A program made the position numbers and the translations under genes. A stretch of 64,000 nucleotides of DNA. Origin: Bacteroidota bacterium. GTDB taxonomy: Bacteria; Bacteroidota; Bacteroidia; Chitinophagales; Chitinophagaceae. Position 1 is the first letter of the stretch; the number at the start of each line of letters is the position of its first letter. Below are positions 46,412-55,218 of this stretch, piece by piece. Under the pieces are notes generated by a model that did no database searches, was not told where the DNA came from, and saw nothing but the letters and a program-made list of their open reading frames with translations. The DNA lies in contig JAGWRO010000038.1 in NCBI GenBank assembly GCA_028876495.1, forward strand, positions 1 to 64,000, given 5' to 3'.

Positions 46412-47545
46412 CTATTTCCACTTCTTTGCAGGCTTTTTAAAAATGGAAGTGGCAAAAAATAAATAGTAAAAAAACATCCACACATCAAAGAAAAAAAACC
46501 AGGGAAAAAGATCTTTTTCATCAAGCTTCTGTGTAGTTTTAAAAATAATAAATGCCTGTACCAGGAAGCGAATGGCAAAAACTATAAGTGCTAGTTTCCA
46601 GTCAAAAATAAATAAGGCAGCTATAAATAAAGGATAAAAAAGAAAAAGTGAAAAAGCATAAAGACCTAATAAAAATTTATGTCCTGCTTTGTAATACTTG
46701 CTGGTGGTGTAATGCCGTTTCTTTTGCCTGATCCATTGTTTCCATGTTTTAGGGGCAGCAGATAAAGTAAAGGCATCCTTATCCACCACAATCGCCGTAT
46801 TTTTTTTAGTAGAAGCCTTGTTGATAAAAAGATCATCATCGCCACCAGGCACATGATTGTGAGCCGAGAATCCCTTGTGCCTGAAAAAAACAGATTTTTT
46901 ATAACTCAGATTTCTACCAACTCCCATATAGGCAATTCCGCTTTTTGCATAAGACAAATATTGCAAGGCAGTATGAAAAGTTTCCCACCTTACCAGTTTA
47001 TTTAAAAGCCCTTTTGATTTATGCATGGCGCCGTAACCCAAAACAATTTCAATTCCTTCCGTAAACCCTTCCTGCATTTTTTCGATCCAAAACTCTGAAG
47101 CGGGAACACAGTCTGCATCTGTAAGTAATACGATCTCATATTTTGCCGTTTTTATTCCAACGCTCAATGGATATTTTTTGCCGGGAATAAATCTTGCTTC
47201 CTGTTTCAATTCAACGAATTGCAACTGCCTGAACTTTCGCTGAAATTCTTCTATTATGTATTTACTTTCATCGAGCGAGTTATCGTCAACAACAATTACT
47301 TCATGGGTTGTTTTATATTTTTGGACCAATGCTCCGGGCAGATTTTTTACAAGATTAGCCGCTTCATCTCTCGAGCAAATGATTACAGAAACAGGATGTG
47401 TTTGTGAAATATTTTTTGGCTTCGTTTTAAAAAGAGCCAATCTCAAAAAGAAAAATAAATAATAAAATAATTGTATAAAAGTAATTATACAAAAAACCAG
47501 AAAAATTAATTTTCCCGGATCAGATAAAAAATCAGTCAGTTTCAT
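46412..47545 (-). CDS. Family 2 glycosyltransferase, membrane-anchored
   Basis: The 377-residue protein has an N-terminal membrane segment (residues ~12-35), a GT-A catalytic domain with PVSVIICSRDEAANLVKNLP, VDDNSLDES and the DxD-like LLTDADCVPAS, and two to three C-terminal membrane segments (FLLGLYAFSLFLFYPLFIAALFIF). The acceptor-side motif is likely QWIRQKKRHYTTSKYY (QxxRW-like). It resembles processive or envelope-glycan synthases; sugar and acceptor are unknown. I start at ATG 47545 because a TATGTTTG box lies 7 nt upstream; a TTG at 47599 would lie before the promoter. Confidence 0.85.
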   Translation of the reverse strand: MKLTDFLSDPGKLIFLVFCIITFIQLFYYLFFFLRLALFKTKPKNISQTHPVSVIICSRDEAANLVKNLPGALVQKYKTTHEVIVVDDNSLDESKYIIEEFQRKFRQLQFVELKQEARFIPGKKYPLSVGIKTAKYEIVLLTDADCVPASEFWIEKMQEGFTEGIEIVLGYGAMHKSKGLLNKLVRWETFHTALQYLSYAKSGIAYMGVGRNLSYKKSVFFRHKGFSAHNHVPGGDDDLFINKASTKKNTAIVVDKDAFTLSAAPKTWKQWIRQKKRHYTTSKYYKAGHKFLLGLYAFSLFLFYPLFIAALFIFDWKLALIVFAIRFLVQAFIIFKTTQKLDEKDLFPWFFFFDVWMFFYYLFFATSIFKKPAKKWK

Positions 47546-47552
47546 TTGGATG

Positions 47553-47560
47553 CAAACATA
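47553..47560 (-). promoter_or_regulatory. -7 element TATGTTTG of the glycosyltransferase gene
   Basis: Perfect TAnnTTTG on the minus strand, followed by CATCCAA and the ATG, so the transcript is leaderless or nearly so. Confidence 0.6.
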
Positions 47561-47630
47561 CTTGCCTAATTGAATGATGCAAAATAATAATAATAACATC
47601 CGGTGTTGATAAAATGAATTTTTTGAAAGT

Positions 47631-47638
47631 TATCTTTG
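47631..47638 (+). promoter_or_regulatory. -7 element TATCTTTG of tgt
   Basis: TAnnTTTG with a TTG 23 nt upstream (47605), and a 26-nt leader to the ATG. Confidence 0.6.
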
Positions 47639-47664
47639 CCACCTTTTAAAACTATGATTCTTTA

Positions 47665-48804
47665 ATGGCTGCATTACAATTTGAACTTCAACACACCGAT
47701 CTTTCAACAAAAGCACGGACCGGGAAAATAAGCACAGATCATGGAGATATTTTAACACCAATATTTATGCCTGTTGGTACAGTTGGAAGTGTAAAAGCAG
47801 TTACACAGCAACAATTACAGCATGACGTGCATGCACAGATCATCCTTGGAAATACTTATCATTTATATTTGCGCCCCGGCCTGAAAGTTTTGGAAGCAGC
47901 AGGTGGTTTGCATAAATTTATGAACTGGAACAAACCCATTCTTACCGATAGTGGCGGTTACCAGGTTTTTTCATTAAGCGGAACCAGAAAACTTACAGAA
48001 GAAGGCGCGATTTTTCAAAGCCATATTGATGGGAGCACTCATTTGTTTTCACCTGAAAAAGTGATGGACATTCAACGGATCATTGGTGGCGATATCATTA
48101 TGGCATTTGACGAATGCCCGCCGGGTGCAAGTGAATACCAATATGCAAAAACTTCTTTGGAATTAACCAATCGCTGGCTCGACAGGTGTTTTGAAAGATT
48201 TAATACTACTGAAAATAAATATGGCTATTCACAAAATTTATTTCCTATAGTACAGGGCGGCGTACATCATGATCTGAGAAAAATGTCGTGCGAATATGTT
48301 TCTTCAAAGGAAGCCACAGGCAATGCGATCGGAGGATTGAGCGTTGGCGAGCCTACAGAAAAAATGTATGAAATATGCGCTTTGTGTTGTGATAATCTTC
48401 CTGAAAATAAACCACGGTATTTGATGGGTGTAGGAACGCCCTGGAACATTCTTGAATGCATTTCGTTGGGTGTGGATATGTTTGATTGTGTAATGCCGAC
48501 GCGAAATGGCCGCAACGCGATGTTGTTTACCAGTAAAGGAATTATCAATATTGATAATAAAAAATGGGAGAAAGATTTTTCGCCTATTGATGATGGAATT
48601 GATTGCGAAGTAAGCAATTTTTACAGTAAAGCCTACCTGCGGCATTTAATTAAATCAAAAGAAATTTTAGGATTGCAAATCGCAAGTATTCACAACCTTG
48701 CTTTTTACCTTGAAATAGTTACAGAAGCGCGCAAACATATTTTGGAAGAAGACTTTCTTTCATGGAAGAATGAAATGACACAATTGTGGCAACAGCGTTT
48801 ATGA
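47665..48804 (+). CDS. tgt: Queuine tRNA-ribosyltransferase (Tgt), zinc cysteines mostly missing
   Basis: Exchanges G34 for preQ1 in tRNAs with GUN anticodons. The 379-residue protein has the base Asp95 (TDSGGYQVFSL), GGLSVGEP and the nucleophile Asp274 (DMFDCVMPTRNGRN). The usual zinc site C-x-C-x-x-C...H reads I-D-C-E-V-S: only Cys314 remains of three, while His343 (ASIHNLAF) is kept. Loss of the zinc cysteines is, from memory, seen in other Bacteroidota. Catalytic residues are intact, so activity is expected. Confidence 0.96.
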   Translation: MAALQFELQHTDLSTKARTGKISTDHGDILTPIFMPVGTVGSVKAVTQQQLQHDVHAQIILGNTYHLYLRPGLKVLEAAGGLHKFMNWNKPILTDSGGYQVFSLSGTRKLTEEGAIFQSHIDGSTHLFSPEKVMDIQRIIGGDIIMAFDECPPGASEYQYAKTSLELTNRWLDRCFERFNTTENKYGYSQNLFPIVQGGVHHDLRKMSCEYVSSKEATGNAIGGLSVGEPTEKMYEICALCCDNLPENKPRYLMGVGTPWNILECISLGVDMFDCVMPTRNGRNAMLFTSKGIINIDNKKWEKDFSPIDDGIDCEVSNFYSKAYLRHLIKSKEILGLQIASIHNLAFYLEIVTEARKHILEEDFLSWKNEMTQLWQQRL

Positions 48805-48892
48805 CTACTGTTATATATATTTAACAAATTTTGACGAGTAAATACTTCAAAAAATTTAACTTCACGCATAAGTTATCTACATTCAGAATAGA

Positions 48893-48900
48893 TATTTTTG
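48893..48900 (+). promoter_or_regulatory. -7 element TATTTTTG of the LysM gene
   Basis: TAnnTTTG followed by CACATC; leader about 65 nt. Confidence 0.5.
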
Positions 48901-48967
48901 CACATCTTTGTTAAGATGCTTTATTTAAGTATTAGAATATTTTTTAAGAACTTGAAAAATTCTCATT

Positions 48968-49984
48968 ATGTCTAAATGGTTGATGCTTGTTTTTTTTACA
49001 TTCAGTACAAGTAGTATTTTATGGGCACAACAAGATAATCTCGAAGTAAGAGGTACAGGTACTTCTATATATGTTGAACATATTGTTACTCCCAAAGAGA
49101 ATTTTTTCAGCGTTGGAAGAATGTTTAATATAAACCCGAAAGAATTGGCCAGCTTCAATCATTTGCATTTTGCAAGCGGATTGAACATCGGACAGGTTTT
49201 AAAAATTCCCCTGAGCAAAAATAATTTTACCCAGGAAGAAATTGCGCAACCAAATGAAGCGCTTATTCCCGTTTACCATACGGTAGCTTCCGGTGAAACA
49301 CTTTACAGGCTTGGAGTTAATTACAATAAAGTTTCTTTGGCCTCGCTAAAAAAATGGAATCACCTCGTTTCAGATGAACTGAATGTTGGCCATCGAATGA
49401 TCATTGGATTTTTAAAAGTCGATAAAGCACAATCACTATTAGCCAATGAACATCCTATGGCCAATGTACCAATTGCGCCAGAGCCTAAAGAAGAAAAACC
49501 TATAGAAAAATCCCCAGAGGTAAAAACAGAAACAACGAAAGCCATTCAGACTTCAACTCCTGTAAATAATACTGAAGTTGCTGAAACAAAGCCTCAGGCA
49601 TCACAACCTCAAAATACTTCAGTAACGATAACACCAACCAGCAATGGTTCTAATGATTCTGCAGGTTATTTTAAAAACTTATATGAAAGGCAAATCAATG
49701 GTAATAGAACTAGTGATAAAAGCGGAACAGCCGGAGTCTTTAAATCAACCAGCGGATGGCAAGACAAAAAATACTATTGTTTTAGTAATGACGCAGCGGC
49801 CGGTACCGTTTTAAAAATCAAAGATAATGTCACTGGGAAAAGCGTTTATGCAAAAGTGTTAGATGCCATTCCGGATATTAGTCAAAATGATGGATTAGTA
49901 ACGGTTATCAGCAATTCTGCTGCTGAAGAATTAGGGGCGGGAGATAACAAATTTGATTGCAGCGTAACCTTTGCAAAGCAGTAA
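48968..49984 (+). CDS. Exported LysM peptidoglycan-binding protein
   Basis: A 338-residue protein with a signal peptide (MSKWLMLVFFTFSTSSILWAQ). Two LysM repeats follow: residues ~38-78 (EHIVTPKENFFSVGRMFNINPKELASFNHLHF) and ~103-155 (YHTVASGETLYRLGVNYNKVSLASLKKWN). A Pro/Thr/Gln linker (155-225) precedes a C-terminal ~90-residue domain (YYCFSNDAAAGTVLKIKDNVTGKSVYAKVLDAIPD) with some likeness to RlpA-type double-psi barrels. It probably binds or modifies cell wall. A 22-codon hydrophobic frame begins directly after its stop. Confidence 0.82.
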   Translation: MSKWLMLVFFTFSTSSILWAQQDNLEVRGTGTSIYVEHIVTPKENFFSVGRMFNINPKELASFNHLHFASGLNIGQVLKIPLSKNNFTQEEIAQPNEALIPVYHTVASGETLYRLGVNYNKVSLASLKKWNHLVSDELNVGHRMIIGFLKVDKAQSLLANEHPMANVPIAPEPKEEKPIEKSPEVKTETTKAIQTSTPVNNTEVAETKPQASQPQNTSVTITPTSNGSNDSAGYFKNLYERQINGNRTSDKSGTAGVFKSTSGWQDKKYYCFSNDAAAGTVLKIKDNVTGKSVYAKVLDAIPDISQNDGLVTVISNSAAEELGAGDNKFDCSVTFAKQ

Positions 49985-50128
49985 ATGAACAAATTACAAA
50001 GAAAATTATTTTTTTATGCTTCAATAATAATTATCCCTTTATGCTATTCTTAATTATTTCTTATTTCTCTTCTATCTTCTTTATTTTTCACTAAAAGATT
50101 AATAATTTTACCTATAAAAATTTAAACA

Positions 50129-50878
50129 ATGGAACTAACAAACAAGAATTCTAATATCACTAATATCACTTATGTACCAACTGGCGAAGAGGTTCGCACC
50201 CGTTCATTTATTGCCAACGTTTTCTTACTGATGTTTGTCGCCCTCGGAGTATCAGCATTATTCGCATGGCAATTTTCGGTAAACACGCAGTTAATGAGTT
50301 ACCTGGTTACTCCGGTGGGCTTAACTGGCTTAGGTAAAATAACCCTATTCGCTCCTTTGGGTTTTGTTCTTATCATGTCGTTTGCTTACCAAAGACTTTC
50401 TTCAACAGCCCTGATGGCTTTGTTTATGGCATATGCCATTATAAATGGAATCACTTTTAGTTTTATACTTCTTGCCTACACGCCGGGTTCTGTTTTAGGT
50501 TGTTTTCTTTCAGCATCAGCCATGTTTGGCGTAATGGCAGTTATGGGATATACTACTAACCAAGACCTCACCAAATTTGGCCGCATATTGATGATGGGGG
50601 TAATTGGTGTTTTGATCGCCATGGTGATCAATTACTTTTTACACAGCAGCCAGTTAGATTATATAATCAGCATTATTGGTGTAATGGTATTTACCGCATT
50701 AACCGCGTATGATGTTCAAAAATTAAAAAGAATTGGTGAAGGCCTGGAATATGATGGGCAAGGAGTTTCGGCCAATAATGTAAAGAAAATGTCTATCCTG
50801 GGTGCATTAACTTTGTATCTCGATTTCATAAATATTTTCCTTTTCCTACTTCGTATGTTTGGAAACAGAAGAGGATAA
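50129..50878 (+). CDS. Bax inhibitor-1 / YccA family membrane protein
   Basis: A 249-residue inner-membrane protein with seven hydrophobic segments and the family pattern TAYDVQKLKRIGEG near the C-terminus, with the last helix LTLYLDFINIFLFLLRMFGNR. Members are pH-sensitive Ca2+ leak channels, and YccA also modulates FtsH in E. coli. It is monocistronic, followed by a strong terminator. Confidence 0.93.
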   Translation: MELTNKNSNITNITYVPTGEEVRTRSFIANVFLLMFVALGVSALFAWQFSVNTQLMSYLVTPVGLTGLGKITLFAPLGFVLIMSFAYQRLSSTALMALFMAYAIINGITFSFILLAYTPGSVLGCFLSASAMFGVMAVMGYTTNQDLTKFGRILMMGVIGVLIAMVINYFLHSSQLDYIISIIGVMVFTALTAYDVQKLKRIGEGLEYDGQGVSANNVKKMSILGALTLYLDFINIFLFLLRMFGNRRG

Positions 50879-50900
50879 AAATACAAACACAACAACAAAA

Positions 50901-50929
50901 AAGACGGTTTAAAATAACCGTCTTTTTTT
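50901..50929 (+). terminator. Rho-independent terminator of the BI-1 gene
   Basis: AAGACGGTT (50901-50909) pairs with AACCGTCTT (50916-50924), 6-nt loop, then a T-run. Confidence 0.88.
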
Positions 50930-51014
50930 ATGCAATTACAAAATATTTAATAAGTAATTTGATGCAAAATCAAAGAATTGAAAACTTCATTTGCGGATAA
51001 GGATAAACAAAATA

Positions 51015-52667
51015 TTACTTATAAAGTATATCGTAATATTCCTCAACCATCCTGTTACTGTCAAAAGCAAACTGTACATCTCTCATACCATTTTTCACAA
51101 TCTGCCTCCAGGTCTCAAAATCGGTATAATATAAAGGAAGGATTTCATTTTCAAGTATCTCATAAATTTTATTCAGGTCGTAATTGTCCTGTTCTTCTAC
51201 ATTCATATTCATATAATCTGCAGAAGGCACCACAAAACCATTATTACCATTATTGACAAACTCACATATCCAACCGTCATTGGTACTTAGGTTTACCGCA
51301 CCGTTCATTGCTGCTGTCATTCCGCTTGTTCCACTTGCCTCTCTTGGAACACGTGGATTATTAAGCCACACATCGGCTGCTTGTTTTAAGCGTTTACTCA
51401 AAGTAATTTCGTAACCAGTGCAAACCGCTACGTTTTTATATTGCTTACTGAGATTTACCAAATGATTAAAATCGTTTATTGCCGGAAAATCAAGCGGATA
51501 AGGCTTTCCAGCCCAAATGATCTGCACAGGGTACTTTTTATTATTTAATAAAGCCTCAAACCTGGCATGATCGCGCGTAATCAATTCTGCTCTTTTATAA
51601 CCTGCAAATCTTCTTGCCCATACGATAGTAAGAACATTGGGATCCATTAATTTACCTGTTTGATCTGCAACAATGGCAAGTGCTCTTTTTTTCAAATGTC
51701 TTTTACGGTCATCAAACCAGTCATCATTTTTTTCTTCACGTGCGCGGTACAATTGTTTATCTGCCCAAAAATTCTTGTTTTGTGCATTTGTGATGGCTTT
51801 TATCTCACAGATGCCATCATATTTATACCACATCTGCCTACTTACTTCACCATGCAACTGGGAAACACCATTGGCAAGATGAGCAAAACGTAAAGCAGCG
51901 AGTGAATGATTGAAAAGATCATCAGTCATTCCGGTAAGCTGGCGAACTTCTTCAAGAGGCATACCACAGAAATAGCTCATTTTTTCGCACAGATAAATAT
52001 CATGTTTTTCATTGCCTGCTTCCTCCGGAGTATGAGTAGTAAACACTAATCTTTTTTTTACTTCTTCAAGGTTTCCGAATTTTTTGTACAGATAAAAAGC
52101 AGCACTCACCGCATGAGCCTCATTCAGATGATATAAATCCGGATTATAATTCATGATGTCAAGCAACCTGGCACCCCCTACCCCAAGTAGAATAAACTGT
52201 GCAATTTTTGTAGCTGCATTTCCATCATAAAGACGATGGGTGATCGTTTGCGAAACATAATCGTTTTCAGGTACATCGGTGCTCAGCAAAAATAAAGGGG
52301 CACTGTTAAAAGTTTTTGGATTAAGGTATAATACTTTTACCCAAACAGGATGATCATGAATATCAATCTGAAACCTGATGCCGGTTTCTTCCAAAAAGTT
52401 GTAGATTTTTTCAATCCAAACTACTTTTAAAGTTTGGTCGATATTTCTTTGCTGATCGTAGTAACCTTCTTTCCACAGGATCCCAATCCCGATAAGATTT
52501 TGATGCAATTCATAAGCACTTCGCAGATGCGATCCCGATAAAAAACCGAGGCCGCCGCTATATATTTTTAATGGCTGATCAATCGCAAATTCCATGGAGA
52601 AATAAGCCACTTTCTTTTTATAGCTTTCATTTATTTCATAGGGGATTGCATAATTTTCAAAACTCAT
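51015..52667 (-). CDS. Alpha-glucan phosphorylase family (GT35, short form), PLP lysine replaced
   Basis: The 550-residue short form resembles the phosphorylases that release glucose-1-phosphate from glycogen. Blocks include VAYFSMEFAIDQPLKIYSGGLGFLSGSHLRSA, HLNEAHAVSAAF, FTTHTPEEAGNEKHD, VWARRFAGYKRAELITRD and NNPRVPREASGTSGMTAAMNGAVNLST. The last block normally reads GTSGMKAAMNG, with the lysine that holds pyridoxal phosphate; here it is Thr451 (codon ACA, 51317-51315). The enzyme may be inactive as a phosphorylase, or the replacement may be typical of a distinct subfamily. Confidence 0.85.
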   Translation of the reverse strand: MSFENYAIPYEINESYKKKVAYFSMEFAIDQPLKIYSGGLGFLSGSHLRSAYELHQNLIGIGILWKEGYYDQQRNIDQTLKVVWIEKIYNFLEETGIRFQIDIHDHPVWVKVLYLNPKTFNSAPLFLLSTDVPENDYVSQTITHRLYDGNAATKIAQFILLGVGGARLLDIMNYNPDLYHLNEAHAVSAAFYLYKKFGNLEEVKKRLVFTTHTPEEAGNEKHDIYLCEKMSYFCGMPLEEVRQLTGMTDDLFNHSLAALRFAHLANGVSQLHGEVSRQMWYKYDGICEIKAITNAQNKNFWADKQLYRAREEKNDDWFDDRKRHLKKRALAIVADQTGKLMDPNVLTIVWARRFAGYKRAELITRDHARFEALLNNKKYPVQIIWAGKPYPLDFPAINDFNHLVNLSKQYKNVAVCTGYEITLSKRLKQAADVWLNNPRVPREASGTSGMTAAMNGAVNLSTNDGWICEFVNNGNNGFVVPSADYMNMNVEEQDNYDLNKIYEILENEILPLYYTDFETWRQIVKNGMRDVQFAFDSNRMVEEYYDILYK

Positions 52668-52694
52668 GGTAATTTATATCTTTTACTGAGGGCG

Positions 52695-52702
52695 CAAATA
52701 TA
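52695..52702 (-). promoter_or_regulatory. -7 element TATATTTG of the phosphorylase gene
   Basis: TAnnTTTG on the minus strand, 27 nt before the ATG, followed by CGCCC. Confidence 0.55.
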
Positions 52703-52742
52703 AACGTAAAATGTAAGAAATTAATTGCATTACCAAAAGTGA

Positions 52743-52759
52743 CGTGTAAATTTTACACG
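52743..52759. promoter_or_regulatory. Palindrome CGTGTAAATTTTACACG upstream of the phosphorylase promoter
   Basis: Two 8-nt arms around one central base, starting 41 bp upstream of the -7 element. No T-run follows it, so it is a better candidate for a repressor or activator operator than for a terminator of the RidA gene. Confidence 0.4.
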
Positions 52760-52840
52760 CATTCAATTAACTTATTTATAAGCAACTCTTTTTTGAAAAA
52801 ATAACAAATACAAAATGAATGTTTAAAATTTATATAAAAA

Positions 52841-53233
52841 CTACTTCGCATAAGTTACTGCAGTTACCTCTATTTCTATCAAAAGTTCTTTATCAATAAG
52901 GCTACTCACTTCTATCATTGATGTTGCCGGTTTTATTTCTTTAAAAAAGAGTGCATGTGCTTTTCCTACTTCCTGCCATTTGGAAATATCTGTAACAAAC
53001 ATTCTTGTTCTTACCACATCTTCTAAACTACTTCCTGCCTCTTGAAGTACCTTTTCAATTTTTTCCAAAATAAAAACTGCTTGTTCATACACATTTCCTT
53101 TGCCCACAACCGTGGTTCCATCAACAGCAGTAGTACCCGAAACTTCTATTATATTTCCTGCTCTAACGGCTCGGGAATATCCTACAACTTCTTCCCACTT
53201 AGCACCGGAACTAACCAGTTGTCTTTTTTTCAT
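52841..53233 (-). CDS. RidA family protein (enamine/imine deaminase)
   Basis: The 130-residue trimeric RidA/YjgF fold. It likely hydrolyses reactive 2-aminoacrylate or related enamines. The substrate arginine lies in VVRTRMFVTDISKW and the conserved end EIEVTAVTYAK is present. Archetypal RidA has a PxAIGPYSQA start; this one begins SSGAKWEEVVGYSRAVRAG, placing it in a different subfamily. It may be co-transcribed with the phosphorylase or be separate. Confidence 0.9.
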   Translation of the reverse strand: MKKRQLVSSGAKWEEVVGYSRAVRAGNIIEVSGTTAVDGTTVVGKGNVYEQAVFILEKIEKVLQEAGSSLEDVVRTRMFVTDISKWQEVGKAHALFFKEIKPATSMIEVSSLIDKELLIEIEVTAVTYAK

Positions 53234-53310
53234 ATAAACTGAAATTTAAAAAAAATGAAATTATCCTACCTAAAGAAAAATATTTACAATTTAGAAAATA
53301 AACATTAATA

Positions 53311-53931
53311 CTATTCTTTAACTGATAATTCCGCACCGGGGCTGCTTTTTAATTTTTTAATCTCGTCTGAAATTTTTTTGTTCCACTCCAACTGTTTTAC
53401 AGAATCTTTACTGTTTTGTGTTTCAAGATCATACTGCTTTTGCCACGCAATTTCTTCATTGTATACTTTATCGAAAATTGAATTCAACAAACTTCTATAA
53501 TTCTTCACTGTAAAATGAGCCTTCTTAATTTCATCTTCTAATTTTGCCGCTCCTAACCTCGTGATGTCAAAATGATGCTGTTCATGCTCCAGGTGATAGG
53601 AAGAATGAGCTTCCGGTTTTTTCCATGAATCGTGCTTTGTAAAAAAGGTATATACACCAACAGAAATATCAATATTATTTCCCTCATCGCTCAATGAAGA
53701 ATTAAAAGAAAACCCTGAAGCAGTCATAGCACCCCAGGGAACCGCTGCAGGCACTTTTCCCTGGAAGTCTTGCCAGGCAAGCGGTCTTTTAAAATCATAA
53801 TAAATTGTATCGCTGCCGGGAGTACTTTTATGATTTTCTGTAAAAACATGTACCCTTATTTTTTGTGCAAATGTTTGAATAGAAAAAAGAAAGGAAAACA
53901 GAATGAAAAATAAAACTTTAAATCGAATCAT
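53311..53931 (-). CDS. DUF922-like exported protein
   Basis: A 206-residue protein with a signal peptide (RFKVLFFILFSFLFSIQTFAQ). The core has the HEQHHFDITRLGAAKLEDEI block: HxxxH with surrounding acidic residues, resembling DUF922, once proposed to be a secreted zinc protease. A second marker is W-x-D-F-Q-G-K-V-P. A Lys/Glu-rich C-terminal tail follows. Protease activity is unproven. Confidence 0.72.
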   Translation of the reverse strand: MIRFKVLFFILFSFLFSIQTFAQKIRVHVFTENHKSTPGSDTIYYDFKRPLAWQDFQGKVPAAVPWGAMTASGFSFNSSLSDEGNNIDISVGVYTFFTKHDSWKKPEAHSSYHLEHEQHHFDITRLGAAKLEDEIKKAHFTVKNYRSLLNSIFDKVYNEEIAWQKQYDLETQNSKDSVKQLEWNKKISDEIKKLKSSPGAELSVKE

Positions 53932-54081
53932 TTTAAAGAACGGATTACTTGCTTTGCGAATTTCAATTTTTTAAATTTAAATATTAGTTAAACACTGCTA
54001 TTTTAACATGTATTACACGAATGAAAATTCACCTAAAAAGAAAAATAAGAATTCCGGTTATTTGTTTATATGCTATAAATA

Positions 54082-55101
54082 TTAATTCTTAACTCCTGCT
54101 TCAACACTTTTAGAAATCGCTTCAATCGATTGCTTATTCATACACTTAAAATGATCGAGGGGACATTTTGCAAAACCGGTTTTTGAGCAAGGACGACACC
54201 ACAATTTAGTTACCTCAAAAACTTCATATTGGGTTTGATAAGGATACATGCCAAAAGAAGGAACCGTATTGCCCCAAACAGAGAGCGTATTTTTTTTAAA
54301 GGCCGCTGCAATATGCATCAACCCAGTATCGTGGGTGATTACCAACTTTGAATTACGCACCATATCTGCAGACTCATTGAGCGAAAATTTGCCACAGGCA
54401 TTGTAAATTTTTACGCCGTCCGATTCGGCAATTTTTTCTCCATTTTCAAAATCTTCTTTTCCTCCAAGCAAAATGATGGGGTAATTAATTTTCTTAACCA
54501 GCTTTTGCAATTTTTCTACCGGTAATTTTTTGGTGTTATGGGCAGCGCCAATGGCAATAGCGATGTAGCCATGCGTGTGTGAAAATGGAATATCGCCCTC
54601 TTTTATCTCTTGTTCTTTTGGAATGAAATAATCAAGTCCAAGTCCATCATTTGTTACTCCCAAATTTTCAACCGTAGCCATGTACCTGTCTACAATATGT
54701 TTTTGAGGCATCACATTTATTTTAAAATTCGTGAAGATCCATTTTTCAATATTGAGTTTATTAAAAGAATAAAAAGGAACATTGGGTAAAGCGCTTTTTA
54801 TTCTCATGGTGCGCAGGTTGTGATGCAGATCAATAATATGATCATATTGCTCACTTTTTATTTCTTCGATTGTATTTTTAAAATCATCTTCCAACAAAAT
54901 TACTTTGTCTAAATAAGGATTTGATTCAACGATGGTTGCAAACTTTTTTTTGGTGAGATAATGAATGGTTGCTTCAGGATATTTCCTTCTCAAATTGCGT
55001 ATAACCGGTGTCGTTAGTACTATATCACCGATAGAAGAAAAACGTATGAGCAGGAACTTATCTGTTTTAATTTCAAAAGCAGAAACGCGCCTGCCCAACA
55101 T
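54082..55101 (-). CDS. Heptosyltransferase-like family 9 glycosyltransferase
   Basis: A GT-B fold GT9 enzyme that likely adds a heptose or similar sugar to lipopolysaccharide core at the inner membrane. It has FLLIRFSSIGDIVLTTPVIRNLRRKYP near the start, GYIAIAIGAAHNTKKLPVEKLQ and the C-terminal SKLVITHDTGLMHIAAAFKKNTLSVWGNT, the ADP-heptose binding motif. C-terminal cysteines (CRPCSKTGFAKCPLDHFKC) may bind a metal. The chosen start is ATG 55101 (339 residues); a TTG at 55128 could add nine residues. Confidence 0.9.
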   Translation of the reverse strand: MLGRRVSAFEIKTDKFLLIRFSSIGDIVLTTPVIRNLRRKYPEATIHYLTKKKFATIVESNPYLDKVILLEDDFKNTIEEIKSEQYDHIIDLHHNLRTMRIKSALPNVPFYSFNKLNIEKWIFTNFKINVMPQKHIVDRYMATVENLGVTNDGLGLDYFIPKEQEIKEGDIPFSHTHGYIAIAIGAAHNTKKLPVEKLQKLVKKINYPIILLGGKEDFENGEKIAESDGVKIYNACGKFSLNESADMVRNSKLVITHDTGLMHIAAAFKKNTLSVWGNTVPSFGMYPYQTQYEVFEVTKLWCRPCSKTGFAKCPLDHFKCMNKQSIEAISKSVEAGVKN

Positions 55102-55186
55102 TCTTTTATAAAGAGTTTTTAACTTCAAGGATGTTCTTTTGATACAATTTCTTAACGAAAGAAATAAAAGTATTTTAAACTTTAAG

Positions 55187-55205
55187 ACAGTAAACGAAGA
55201 AATAA
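55187..55205 (+). repeat. Dispersed ACAGTAAA repeat, copy identical to 13816
   Basis: ACAGTAAACGAAGAAATAA, 19 identical bases, in the short gap between the DedA and heptosyltransferase genes. Confidence 0.5.
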
Positions 55206-55218
55206 CATTGATTTTTAT

